NCBI GenBank assembly: GCA_014075275.1
Contig: CP046179.1
Location: 1,683,932-1,747,931 of the forward strand
DNA: 64,000 nucleotides
Reading direction: 5' to 3'
From: Boseongicola sp.
GTDB taxonomy: Bacteria > Pseudomonadota > Alphaproteobacteria > Rhodobacterales > Rhodobacteraceae
Shown piece by piece: positions 17,471-25,827 of the stretch (its first letter is position 1; every line of letters begins with the position of its first letter). Position numbers and translations under genes: made by a program. The notes under the pieces are model-generated. The model worked only from the letters and a program-made list of their open reading frames with translations, did no database searches and was not told the origin of the DNA.

Positions 17471-18448
17471 ATGGAATTTGTGACTTTCCTCCAAATCTCT
17501 GACACGGCCATTCGGTTTGCAATTCCGTTATTGTTTGCTTGTCTTGCCGGATTGTTCAGCGAACGTGCCGGTATTTTCGATATTGGCCTTGAGGGCAAGA
17601 TGTTGGCGGCCGCGTTTTTCTCGGCCGCAATTGCCGCGATCACCGCAAATGTGTGGATCGGTCTTTTGGCAGGTATCGGGGCATCTTTGGCGCTGAGTAT
17701 CATCCACGGACTGGCGTCGATCACATTCCGTGGCAATCAGCTGATTTCCGGTGTTGCGATAAACTTTCTTGCGGCCGGTATGACTGTGTTGATTGCGCAG
17801 GACTGGTTCAGCCAGGGCGGGCGAACACCGTCTTTGTCTGAGTTCGGGCCGAACGCGCGATTCAATGGGATCACCCTGCCTTATGCAGACCAATTGGCCG
17901 ATACCGGTCCGATGGGCATGATTTATTCGGAGCTGATCTCTGGACACTCGATCTTGGTTTACATCGGGTTCCTGACCGTCCCACTGACTTGGTATATCTT
18001 GTTCCGCACCCGTTTTGGACTGCGGCTGCGGGCGGTCGGGGAAAACCCGGCGGCAGTAGACACCGCCGGCGTATCGGTCGTGGCACTGCGGTATGTTGCG
18101 GTTGGCATCTGTGGGATCCTGTGCGGATTGGCGGGGGCCTATCTGGCAACGGGTTTGCAGGCGGGCTTTGTCAAAGACATGTCATCTGGTCGCGGGTTTA
18201 TTGCCTTGGCGGCACTTATATTTGCCAAGTGGCGACCGTGGTATGCGCTTTGGGCCTGTTTGTTGTTCGGGTTCCTGCAGGCGCTGTCGCTGCGCCCGGA
18301 CGTTGTTGAACAGGTTGTGCAAGCCGACATTCCGGGGCAGCTATTGGATGCCCTGCCCTATATCCTGACGGTCGTCATTCTGGCCGGATTTGTCGGCAAA
18401 GCCATTCCGCCGCGTGCCGGGGGCGAACCCTACGTAAAAGAGCGGTAA
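17471..18448 (+). CDS. ABC transporter permease (BMP/nucleoside-type), subunit 2
   Basis: This 325-residue membrane protein is the second permease half. The segment SERAGIFDIGLEGKMLAAAF is the family signature that parallels the glycine-rich one in subunit 1, and GFIALAALIFAKWRPWYAL near the end is also typical. It begins five bases after the previous gene. It completes the set of binding protein, ATPase and two permeases. Confidence 0.92.
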   Translation: MEFVTFLQISDTAIRFAIPLLFACLAGLFSERAGIFDIGLEGKMLAAAFFSAAIAAITANVWIGLLAGIGASLALSIIHGLASITFRGNQLISGVAINFLAAGMTVLIAQDWFSQGGRTPSLSEFGPNARFNGITLPYADQLADTGPMGMIYSELISGHSILVYIGFLTVPLTWYILFRTRFGLRLRAVGENPAAVDTAGVSVVALRYVAVGICGILCGLAGAYLATGLQAGFVKDMSSGRGFIALAALIFAKWRPWYALWACLLFGFLQALSLRPDVVEQVVQADIPGQLLDALPYILTVVILAGFVGKAIPPRAGGEPYVKER

Positions 18449-18495
18449 TCGCAGGCGTCCTTGTGACGCTCCGATTTGTCGCACTTGGCTTTATG

Positions 18496-18526
18496 GGGAA
18501 TGTTCAATTGGCCGTTGAACATTCCC
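18496..18526. promoter_or_regulatory. Perfect 12-base inverted repeat before the TauE/SafE gene
   Basis: GGGAATGTTCAA (18496-18507), a seven-base loop and TTGAACATTCCC (18515-18526) form a perfect inverted repeat. It begins 47 bases after the ABC permease stop and ends 24 bases before the TauE-like start. There is no T run after it, so an operator for the TauE-TIGR02186 pair is at least as likely as a terminator for the ABC operon. Confidence 0.55.
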
Positions 18527-18550
18527 AAGGCACGGGCGTATGGGATGCTC

Positions 18551-19464
18551 ATGCAGATTTACCTTCCCATCGCCGAAGTATCGGTTAACGCGTTTCTTTT
18601 GCTGGGTCTTGGCGGCATGGTTGGCGTGCTGTCCGGAATGTTTGGTGTTGGCGGCGGTTTCTTGATGACTCCGCTTTTGTTTTTCATAGGCATCCCCCCG
18701 CCGTCGCAGTTGCGACCGAAGCGAACCAGATCGTCGCATCGTCATTCTCGGGCGTGTTGGCGCACTTCAGACGGAAGACGGTGGACCTTCGAATGGGCAC
18801 CGTGCTGCTGATCGGCGGCTTGATTGGCGCAGCATTGGGTGTGCAATTGTTCAACGCCCTGAAAGCTATGGGACAGGTCGACCTGTTGGTGCGGCTTTGT
18901 TACGTTGTTTTCTTGGGCATTATCGGTGGGCTGATGTTCATCGAAAGCCTGAATGCAATTCGCAATACGGCCAAGGGTGTTGCTCCAAAGCGCAAGCGTC
19001 ACAATTGGGTTCACAATCTGCCATTCAAGATGAAGTTCCGCACATCGGGTCTTTATATCTCGGTCATTCCGCCAGTTATTGTTGGCGTTTTCGTCGGTGT
19101 TTTGGCCGCGATCATGGGTGTCGGTGGTGGATTTATTATGGTTCCGGCGATGATCTATTTGCTGGGAATGCCAACCAAGGTTGTTGTTGGTACCTCGCTA
19201 TTCCAGATCATTTTCGTGACCGGGTTTACGACGCTGTTACACGCGACGACGAACTTTACGGTAGACGTCGTTCTGGCGGTTCTGCTGTTGGTTGGCGGTG
19301 TGATCGGGGCGCAGGTTGGCACCAAGCTGGGGGCGCGACTGAAAGCTGAGCAATTGAGGATTCTGCTGGCCGGGTTGGTTTTGCTGGTTTGCGGAAAGCT
19401 GGCGACGGAACTGTTGTTCATGCCATCTGAATTGTTTTCCATCGGCGCGGCGGGGGGACACTGA
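18551..19464 (+). pseudogene. TauE/SafE-family sulfite/anion exporter, broken by a single-base frameshift
   Basis: The first part (MQIYLPIAEVSVNAFLLLGL, then VGVLSGMFGVGGGFLMTPLLFFIGIP) is the start of a TauE/SafE membrane exporter. After the run of six C at 18694-18699 the frame moves. Reading on with one added C restores PAVAVATEANQIVASSFSG, which joins the intact C-terminal part seen from 18754 (LAHFRRKTVDLRMG to the stop at 19464). That part carries the second AAIMGVGGGFIMVPAMIYL repeat. The protein would be about 300 residues with eight membrane segments. This is a real mutation, a phase-variable tract or a sequencing error. The stop overlaps the next start (TGATG). Confidence 0.85.
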
Positions 19465-20213
19465 TGTTTCGTCATTTTGCCCTGTTGATGCTGATGGCAT
19501 TGCCGGTTCATGCCGAGGAAGTTGTTGCGGGCCTGAGCCAGGATACTGTTAAGATCACCACCAATTTCGATGGTTCGGAAATTTTGATCTTTGGGGCAGT
19601 GAAGCGTGATGCACCTTTGCCCGACGGCGAACCGCTTCAGGTCATTGTGACAGTTGAAGGTCCGAAGGGGCCGGTCACCATCCGTCGCAAAGACAAGCGG
19701 TTTGGGATTTGGGTGAACAATGCTTCGGTGGAAGTTGACGAGGCTCCGTCGTTTTATGCGGTTGCGACGTCGGGTCCTTGGGCGGATGTCATCTCGGACG
19801 TTGAAGACCTGCGCCATGACGTGTCGATCGATCGCGCTATCCGGGCAGTTGGGTTGGAACGGGACGACTCGGCTGAGTTCGTCGAGGCGCTTATTCGGAT
19901 CAAGAACGATCAGGGCGCCTATTTCAATCAGTTTGGGGCCGTTGAGGTGGATGAGGAGACGTTGTTCAAGACATCTATTTCCCTGCCCGCGAACCTGACG
20001 GAAGGCGAGTATAAGACCCGCTTTTTGCTAACTCGGGGAGGCGAAGTTCTGGATACCCACGAGACGTATCTGGATGTTCGCAAAGTCGGCTTGGAGCAGT
20101 TCTTGTTCAACCTGTCACGTCAGCAGCCGTTGATTTACGGGCTTATGTCTTTGGCCATTGCTATTTCGGCGGGTTGGATGGCGTCTGCGTTTTTCCGGTG
20201 GATCCGGTTCTAA
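19464..20213 (+). CDS. TIGR02186-like exported/membrane protein, partner of the TauE-type exporter
   Basis: This 249-residue protein has a short signal peptide (to about PVHA, residue 17), a large periplasmic part starting EEVVAGLSQDTVKITTNFDGSEI and a single C-terminal membrane anchor (LIYGLMSLAIAISAGWMASAFF). From memory it matches the alphaproteobacterial family TIGR02186, normally encoded next to a TauE/SafE permease. The start overlaps the permease stop by one base, so coupling is likely. Function is unknown; a role in sulfite or anion export follows only from the neighbour. Confidence 0.8.
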   Translation: MFRHFALLMLMALPVHAEEVVAGLSQDTVKITTNFDGSEILIFGAVKRDAPLPDGEPLQVIVTVEGPKGPVTIRRKDKRFGIWVNNASVEVDEAPSFYAVATSGPWADVISDVEDLRHDVSIDRAIRAVGLERDDSAEFVEALIRIKNDQGAYFNQFGAVEVDEETLFKTSISLPANLTEGEYKTRFLLTRGGEVLDTHETYLDVRKVGLEQFLFNLSRQQPLIYGLMSLAIAISAGWMASAFFRWIRF

Positions 20214-20243
20214 GGGAATAAAAAAAACCACACGTTTTTTTGA

Positions 20244-20292
20244 AGGGGCGCTGCCCCATCGCCCTTTGGGCGACTCCCCGGAGTATTTTAGC
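20244..20292 (+). repeat. Dispersed GC-rich hairpin repeat, copy D
   Basis: AGGGGCGCTGCCCC (20244-20257), a hairpin with CGCCC and GGGCG arms around TTT, and CCCCGGAGTATTT (20276-20288) match copy C at 11200-11249. Here it sits between the TIGR02186-like gene and the converging SDR gene. Confidence 0.75.
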
Positions 20293-20310
20293 CAGAAAGA
20301 ATGACCAGTC

Positions 20311-21042
20311 TCAGCCCCGTCCCACATAGGGCATTTGATTGGCCATGACGGTCATGAAAAGCACATTGGCGTTGAGCGGCAGGTTGGCCATGTGAAGCAC
20401 GCTTTTGGCGGCATCCAGTACATCGATGGTCGGCACCGGGTCTTCGCCAGCAGCGGCAAGACGCGTATTGAGTTCGGTGATCATATCAGTTTCGGCGTTG
20501 CCGATGTCGATCTGGCCACAGGCTATATTCATGGGCCGGCCATCAAGGCTGAGTGTGCGTGTGAGCCCCGTTATGGCGTGTTTAGAAGTCGTGTAACAAG
20601 TCGAGCCCGGGCGCGGCATGTAAGCGGATATGGAACCATTGTTGATGATGCGCCCGCCCTGCGGAGATTGGTGGCGCATATGGCGGAAGGCGGCGCGGGC
20701 GGCCAGGAACATACCGGTTACATTGACGTTTTGCACTTGTTGAAAGTCGTCTAGCGAAATCTCGTCGATGGTGGTTTGGGGGCCGATAATGCCAGCGTTG
20801 TTAAAGAGCGCGTCCAGGTGCCCGGTCTGGTCGACGAAGGCATCAAAGGCGGCGTCTATATGACTTTCGTTGGTGACATCTGCCGGGAGCGCAACGGCGG
20901 TATCGTATTGATCGGCAAGTGCTTCGAGGGGGTCGGCGCTGCGGGCGACGAGGCCAACCGTCCAGCCGTGATCCAGAAACAGGCGGGCGGTTGCGTTGCC
21001 GATCCCGGAAGAGGCACCGGTAACGATTATTGATTTTGTCAT
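20311..21042 (-). CDS. Short-chain dehydrogenase/reductase (SDR)
   Basis: This 243-residue classical SDR starts at an ATG (21042) that overlaps the helicase stop (ATGA). Features are the cofactor motif TGASSGIG (8-15), NNAG (81-84), a Ser near 137-139 and the catalytic Tyr150-x-x-x-Lys154 (CYTTSK). Arg34 (VARS) after the second strand hints at NADP(H). The substrate cannot be predicted. It is the last gene of the leftward luxR-luxI-helicase-SDR run. Confidence 0.9.
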   Translation of the reverse strand: MTKSIIVTGASSGIGNATARLFLDHGWTVGLVARSADPLEALADQYDTAVALPADVTNESHIDAAFDAFVDQTGHLDALFNNAGIIGPQTTIDEISLDDFQQVQNVNVTGMFLAARAAFRHMRHQSPQGGRIINNGSISAYMPRPGSTCYTTSKHAITGLTRTLSLDGRPMNIACGQIDIGNAETDMITELNTRLAAAGEDPVPTIDVLDAAKSVLHMANLPLNANVLFMTVMANQMPYVGRG

Positions 21043-22568
21043 TTTGGGTCCTCTGCTGTGAGTTTGAAATCCGGGGTCGGCGTTGCCAGATCGCTTGTGA
21101 TCAGGGGAAATTCGGGGCGCGCCAACCGGTATCGGGTGACCCAGTGAAGCCGGGTTTCTGCGCGGGTTATGGCCACATACGCAAGGCGTTTCCATAAGGG
21201 GATGCCGGCCTCGATCCGGCCTGCGCTGCTGGCGGCGTATAGATCAGGCGCGAAGACTTGAACCTCGGGCCATTGCGAACCTTGCGCCTTGTGGATGGTG
21301 ACGGCCGAACCGTGAAGGAAGGCCGCGCCCATGTTGGCGGCAAAAGGGATTGCGGGTTCATCTTCGCCCGGAATTTCGATTTTGACGATGGAGGCGGCCG
21401 AAACTTGGGGGTCGGACGCGCCGATGACGTGGAGCCGCGAGAAACCGGCGCGTTTTCCCGGGCCGAGGTAGATGACTTGTGCGCCTTTGATCAGCCCACG
21501 CGCTTCGAGATCAAGGCGCTTCTTGCGGTGTTTCAACGGCAGCTCGATACCATCGCAAATCAGAGGTTCGCCGGGCAGAAGGCCGCCATCGGGAACGTCG
21601 AATGCACCGCGAAAGGCGGTGATCAGGCGAATGCGGGTGGCGTTGCGCCAGACCAGGGTTGGCGAGCGAGCCATCATGTCGGCATTCACGCGTTCGGCGA
21701 CGACGACCCGGTCGTCCGTGCGGGCAGCGTCTTCGATCTGGCGTTCGAACGCCTCGAAGGTCAGATCTGGATCGCCAAGGGCATGGGCCAGATCGAGTAT
21801 GGGATTGTCGAGTTCCTGGCGGTGGATCCGGCTGAGGGTGAGTTTACGTGGCTCCGGCAGGTCTTCGAAGACCATGGAACCGGATTGGTTCACAGGCGCA
21901 AGTTGTGCCGGGTCACCGAACAGGACGAGGGTTGGGAAAATCTCCTGCAGGTCCGCGAATTGACGTTTGTCGAGCATCGAGGCTTCATCGACAAAGCCGA
22001 TATCCAACGGGTCTTCGCGGCGCTTCCAGCCGATGATGAAGTCGGAACCTTTTAGACCAGCCGCGGCCAGCGCGCCGGGGATGGATTTGGTGTGTCGGTA
22101 AAAGCCTTGGGCGCGATCGAGGGCGGAATCGGACAGGTCTTCGACATCAGGGCGGTCGGCATTTCCGACCAGCCATTCGGCGATTTTCTCGTATTCGGGA
22201 TCATAGAGCGGGGTGTAGAGAATGCGGTGGATCGTGGTTGCGGCGACACCCCGGGTGCGCAGGACACTGGCAGCTTTGTTCGTTGGAGCAAGGATGGCCA
22301 GGGTGCGACGGTCTTTGCGGCGCCGGCTTTCGTAATCGCCAGAGATCGTATCGACATTGGCATCGGACAAGGCTTCGGCGATGCGGGCCAGCAGCATAGT
22401 TTTGCCGGACCCGGCCTTGCCGATCACAGCCAAGGTGTTGGTGCCGCCTTCGGCGCGGGGTGTCGTGATGCTTTCTTCAATATCAACACCAGCGCTGCGC
22501 AGCACTTCGGCAATCGTATCAAAGGCTTCGGCCTGATCTTCTGAGAATTGCGTCAATGGCACCGACAT
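21039..22568 (-). CDS. RecD-like ATP-dependent helicase (UvrD/RecD superfamily 1B)
   Basis: This 509-residue protein has the motifs of a 5'-3' SF1 helicase: Walker A GKAGSGKT (50-57), motif Ia LAPTNKAA, Walker B as VDEASML, motif III LFGDPAQLAP, then VTIHKAQGSQW and the C-terminal YVAITRAETRLHW. It is shorter than RecD2 and is seen in alphaproteobacteria as a stand-alone exodeoxyribonuclease V alpha-like protein. A role in DNA repair is probable but the partner is unknown. It begins 41 bases after luxI ends. Confidence 0.9.
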   Translation of the reverse strand: MSVPLTQFSEDQAEAFDTIAEVLRSAGVDIEESITTPRAEGGTNTLAVIGKAGSGKTMLLARIAEALSDANVDTISGDYESRRRKDRRTLAILAPTNKAASVLRTRGVAATTIHRILYTPLYDPEYEKIAEWLVGNADRPDVEDLSDSALDRAQGFYRHTKSIPGALAAAGLKGSDFIIGWKRREDPLDIGFVDEASMLDKRQFADLQEIFPTLVLFGDPAQLAPVNQSGSMVFEDLPEPRKLTLSRIHRQELDNPILDLAHALGDPDLTFEAFERQIEDAARTDDRVVVAERVNADMMARSPTLVWRNATRIRLITAFRGAFDVPDGGLLPGEPLICDGIELPLKHRKKRLDLEARGLIKGAQVIYLGPGKRAGFSRLHVIGASDPQVSAASIVKIEIPGEDEPAIPFAANMGAAFLHGSAVTIHKAQGSQWPEVQVFAPDLYAASSAGRIEAGIPLWKRLAYVAITRAETRLHWVTRYRLARPEFPLITSDLATPTPDFKLTAEDPK

Positions 22569-22609
22569 GGGCGGACCCTATCGGCCCGCCCAAGTTAGCG
22601 CCAGTCAGA

Positions 22610-23248
22610 TCAGGCGGAAATCGCGATGTTTGCGGGACGCGGAGTGCCGAAAGCGCGGTCGTACCAGTGGCGACTGAGTTCGGCAGAAACACCGGCGCGT
22701 GGCAGCAGCCGGGCTTTGACGTCACGTTCGAATGCCCAGAGCCCGACGCTGATAGCGTCGCGACCTTCGCCGGTTGTGCCAAGGATCGTCGGGCCCCAGC
22801 CAAGGCGGCTGTAGATGCGCACCATTCGGGCATCGAAGACGCCAACTGCATGTGACAGATGACTGGCCAGACCTACTTCGAGACCGCCAAGCATAAGAGC
22901 GGCAGAAACCCGAGCTTCGGCGTCAGGAGCAAGGCAAAAACGGGTGCATTCCCAGATGAAAGGGCTGCGGATTTCGACGTTGTCGGTCAGGTTCAGAAAG
23001 TGATCGTTGATCATTGTCCGACCAGTGGTGGGCAAGAAACGAAGCGACCCACCGTGTAGCCCATCGGGGCGTTCCCAGATAACATAGAGCGGGTTCAGTT
23101 CATCATAATTATCCCGTTCGGTTCCATCGTCAGCGACAGTGACATCCCAGGCAAGTCGCGTATGGAATTGGTTCGCACGGTCGGTGAACATGGATTTGGC
23201 AAGGCGGGGAAAGCGGGTGAGTTCGTCGGCGTAAAGATAGCGTAGCAT
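22610..23248 (-). CDS. luxI: Acyl-homoserine lactone synthase (LuxI family)
   Basis: LuxI enzymes make N-acyl-homoserine lactones from S-adenosylmethionine and an acyl carrier. The 212 residues keep the conserved charged set: Arg24, Phe28, Trp34, Asp46, Asp49, Arg70 (GSLRFLP), Glu100 and Arg103 (WECTRF). A GGAGGA site precedes the ATG. luxR lies 82 bases upstream on the same strand. The signal molecule cannot be told from the sequence. I see no clear lux box in the gap, so the pair may be expressed from the promoter before luxR. Confidence 0.95.
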   Translation of the reverse strand: MLRYLYADELTRFPRLAKSMFTDRANQFHTRLAWDVTVADDGTERDNYDELNPLYVIWERPDGLHGGSLRFLPTTGRTMINDHFLNLTDNVEIRSPFIWECTRFCLAPDAEARVSAALMLGGLEVGLASHLSHAVGVFDARMVRIYSRLGWGPTILGTTGEGRDAISVGLWAFERDVKARLLPRAGVSAELSRHWYDRAFGTPRPANIAISA

Positions 23249-23330
23249 CGGGTTCCTCCGTCATTGAATACAGAAGACGTGCTAGGCCGGTGGTGTTAAC
23301 GCTTTCGGAAGGGAGCGTGCGCGTAGGGTG

Positions 23331-24035
23331 TCAGATTATTAACAAACCCATACTGAGAGCAGTGGCTACGGCATGGGTTGTGTTCATTGCCGAAAGTTTG
23401 AAACGGGCACTTTCAATATAGACGCGCAATGTGTGTTCCGAGATTTTCAGGCTCTCGGCAGATTGAGCGCGGCTGTATCCCATTGCCAGAAGTGTTAGAG
23501 CATCTGTTTCCCTTGGACTGAGCGTAACAACCTGCGTTTGGTCCGTTCCGCGCTCAAGCTCGAGCGCTTTTTGGTTGATGTAATGCGAGACCAGGATCAA
23601 GTCGCGCGTGTTTTCCTCGGTGTAGCGCAGCCATTTGTCGTCACTGCAATTGTCCGACACTGTGAAAAGTGCGAACTGCCCTGACGGGCCCCGCACCGGA
23701 ACCGAGAATCCTTGCTTGCCGACACCACTTGAACTGGCTTCGCCAAGAAAATTGCGCGCGGCCTTTGATGACCAGTCGAGGCGTTTCCAATCAACGGGGT
23801 GAAACCGCTGGTAACAGGCCAGCACAACAGGATCGATACGTGCATAATCTTCTCGAAGATACTGATCGACCCATTCCGGCGAATACGTCAAGGCGGCGTA
23901 TTGTTCGCCGGTGGAATTGACCGAGTGATAGACGATATGTTCGACATCAAGGACATCGCGCAGAGCGACAACCTGATCATTCAGTTTTTCGAGTGAATCA
24001 ACATTCCGCAACCGCTCGATGAATGATTCCAGCAC
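23331..24035 (-). CDS. luxR: LuxR-family autoinducer-binding regulator
   Basis: This 234-residue quorum-sensing regulator has an N-terminal autoinducer domain that keeps the ligand-pocket residues Trp55, Tyr59, Asp68, Pro69, Trp83 and Gly109. The C-terminal helix-turn-helix is VTLSPRETDALTLLAMGYS and on. It starts at a GTG (24035) inside the 3' end of the small upstream gene, a 38-base overlap. It most likely senses the product of the adjacent luxI. Confidence 0.95.
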   Translation of the reverse strand: MLESFIERLRNVDSLEKLNDQVVALRDVLDVEHIVYHSVNSTGEQYAALTYSPEWVDQYLREDYARIDPVVLACYQRFHPVDWKRLDWSSKAARNFLGEASSSGVGKQGFSVPVRGPSGQFALFTVSDNCSDDKWLRYTEENTRDLILVSHYINQKALELERGTDQTQVVTLSPRETDALTLLAMGYSRAQSAESLKISEHTLRVYIESARFKLSAMNTTHAVATALSMGLLII

Positions 24036-24204
24036 GTTTCAAGCCCCGCTGCGCCGCTTCGGGCGCGTTTGCCTGTTCTGAGGCCAGTTCTTTGTCGGCA
24101 ACCGCGACCGCTTGATCGAGTTGCTTTTCCAAACCGGAAAGACCGTTCTTAACCGCAAAAGTTCTTAGGTCCACCAGAACATCAAGTATCCATTCGTTCG
24201 TCAT
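23998..24204 (-). CDS. Small helical protein overlapping luxR
   Basis: This 68-residue acidic, helix-rich protein starts MTNEWILDVLVDLRTFAVKN and has no signal peptide or membrane segment. Its end overlaps the luxR start by 38 bases in another frame, which argues for a real coupled gene. GAGAG lies just before the ATG. I recall similar small genes next to luxR in other roseobacters, but know no function. The 156 bases before it are AT-rich and probably hold the promoter for the whole run. Confidence 0.7.
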   Translation of the reverse strand: MTNEWILDVLVDLRTFAVKNGLSGLEKQLDQAVAVADKELASEQANAPEAAQRGLKRAGIIHRAVAEC

Positions 24205-24357
24205 ATGGGACTCTCTTTTTCAAAGGTTAACGAAACATTAATACAACCTTAGCATGTATAAAATTTTTGAAGTATTCACTAATTTCAACTCCCCAGAAAT
24301 AGGGATGTGTCGCAAATACAAGCTATTGATTTAAAAAGATTGGATTATTTTGACTGT

Positions 24358-24391
24358 CCAAAAAGACATGCGCCGGGTCGTTGCCCGGCGC
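24358..24391 (-). terminator. Rho-independent terminator after ccr
   Basis: GCGCCGGG (24370-24377) and CCCGGCGC (24384-24391) form a perfect eight-base stem with a six-base loop. Read on the minus strand, the hairpin is followed by ATGTCTTTTTGG, so it fits termination of ccr, whose stop is 34 bases before it. Confidence 0.8.
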
Positions 24392-24424
24392 GAATCGTAG
24401 CTGTGGATACGAGCTATTTCCGAA

Positions 24425-25714
24425 CTAAGAAACACTAGCCTCTAACGTGTCTTCGAATGTTCGCAATCCGGTGCGCGGCGCTTGCACCAGAACGGCCATG
24501 TTGCCTGGCTTGTGCTCGTTGGCGCGCATCTTGACGTGAGCGTCTGGAATCTCGGCCCAAGGGAAAACTTCGGACATGCAGGGGTCAAGCCGGCGGTCTA
24601 CCATAAGCTTGTTTGCCGAAGCGGCCTGTTTCAAGTGAGCGAAGTGGCTGCCCTGAATGCGTTTCTGATGCATCCAGACATACCGTGCGTCCATGGTCAG
24701 ATTATAACCGGTGGTTCCGGCGCAGATGACGACCATGCCGCCCTTCTTCACAACGAAGGTCGAAACCGGGAACGTCGCCTCACCCGGATGTTCGAAGACC
24801 ATGTCGACGTTCACACCTTTGCCAGTGATTTCCCAGATTGCCTTGCCGAACTTGCGGACCTCGCCGAACCATTCCTTATACTCTGGCGTGTTCACAGTGG
24901 GCAGTTGGCCCCAGCAATTGAAATCGCGACGGTTCAATACGCCTTTTGCGCCAAGGCTCATCACGAATTCGCGTTTATCTTCATCTGAGATGACGCCGAT
25001 GGCGTTGGCACCTGCCGTATTGGCCAACTGGATCGCATAGGACCCAAGGCCACCTGACGCACCCCAGACCAGAACGTTCTGACCTGGCTTCAGTTCATGT
25101 GGGTGGTGGCCAAAGAGCATACGATAAGCCGTTGCTAGTGTCAGTGTATAGCAAGCGCTCTCTTCCCAACTCAGATGCTTGGGGCGCGGCATAACCTGCT
25201 GGGACTGGACTGTTGTGAACTGCGCAAATGATCCGTCAGGAGTTTCATAGCCCCAAATACGCTGGCTAGACGAAAACATCGGATCGCCGCCGTTACATTC
25301 TTCGTCGTCGCCGTCGTCCTGGTTGCAGTGAATGACGACTTCATCGCCCACTTTCCAGCGCGTCACCTTTTCACCTACGGCCCAGATGATGCCAGACGCA
25401 TCAGAGCCCGCGATATGATAATCGGCCTTGTGGACGTCGAACGGGCTGAGCGGAATTCCGAGACCGGCCCAAACGCCATTGTAGTTCACGCCCGCCGCCA
25501 TCACGAGAACGACGACTTCGTGGCTGTCGGGTTTCTTTACGGGCACAACTTCCTGCAGGAACGATTTGTCCGGCTCGCCGTGGCGCTCGCGCCGAATGGC
25601 CCAGGCGTGCATATTTTCGGGCACATGACCCAGCGGGGGCATCTCACCAACATCATAGAGATCCTTGATGGGTGCATCGTAACTCATCGTTTCAATCCTT
25701 GTGTCCAACGCCAT
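24425..25714 (-). CDS. ccr: Crotonyl-CoA carboxylase/reductase
   Basis: Ccr reductively carboxylates crotonyl-CoA to ethylmalonyl-CoA with NADPH and CO2, the key step of the ethylmalonyl-CoA pathway for acetyl-CoA assimilation. The 429-residue length is exact for the family. Typical parts are the N-terminal PIKDLYDVGEMPPLGHVPENMHAW region (15-38), AAGVNYNGVWAGLG (73-86) and the NADPH-binding VWGASGGLGSYAIQLAN segment. Two leftward genes, a PlsB-like acyltransferase and a small membrane protein, lie upstream, and ecm is divergent beyond them. A TTTGCAAA palindrome lies 82 bases before the start. Confidence 0.97.
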   Translation of the reverse strand: MALDTRIETMSYDAPIKDLYDVGEMPPLGHVPENMHAWAIRRERHGEPDKSFLQEVVPVKKPDSHEVVVLVMAAGVNYNGVWAGLGIPLSPFDVHKADYHIAGSDASGIIWAVGEKVTRWKVGDEVVIHCNQDDGDDEECNGGDPMFSSSQRIWGYETPDGSFAQFTTVQSQQVMPRPKHLSWEESACYTLTLATAYRMLFGHHPHELKPGQNVLVWGASGGLGSYAIQLANTAGANAIGVISDEDKREFVMSLGAKGVLNRRDFNCWGQLPTVNTPEYKEWFGEVRKFGKAIWEITGKGVNVDMVFEHPGEATFPVSTFVVKKGGMVVICAGTTGYNLTMDARYVWMHQKRIQGSHFAHLKQAASANKLMVDRRLDPCMSEVFPWAEIPDAHVKMRANEHKPGNMAVLVQAPRTGLRTFEDTLEASVS

Positions 25715-25790
25715 GGTCAGCCTCCCCGATAAATTTGGCGCTGCAACGCAGAATCAACGCCGTCTACCCCAAGGAAGTAGAATCGGCTGC

Positions 25791-25813
25791 GCAATTTTGC
25801 AAATAGAAATTGC
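25791..25813. promoter_or_regulatory. TTTGCAAA palindrome inside a larger inverted repeat before ccr
   Basis: GCAATTT (25791-25797), nine bases and AAATTGC (25807-25813) form an inverted repeat, and TTTGCAAA (25796-25803) lies within it. TTTGCAAA is the core recognised, as I recall, by RamB/ScfR-type acyl-CoA-linked regulators such as PccR. The site is 82 bases upstream of the ccr start codon and just outside the acyltransferase stop. Confidence 0.5.
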
Positions 25814-25827
25814 TCATTTTTGTAACT

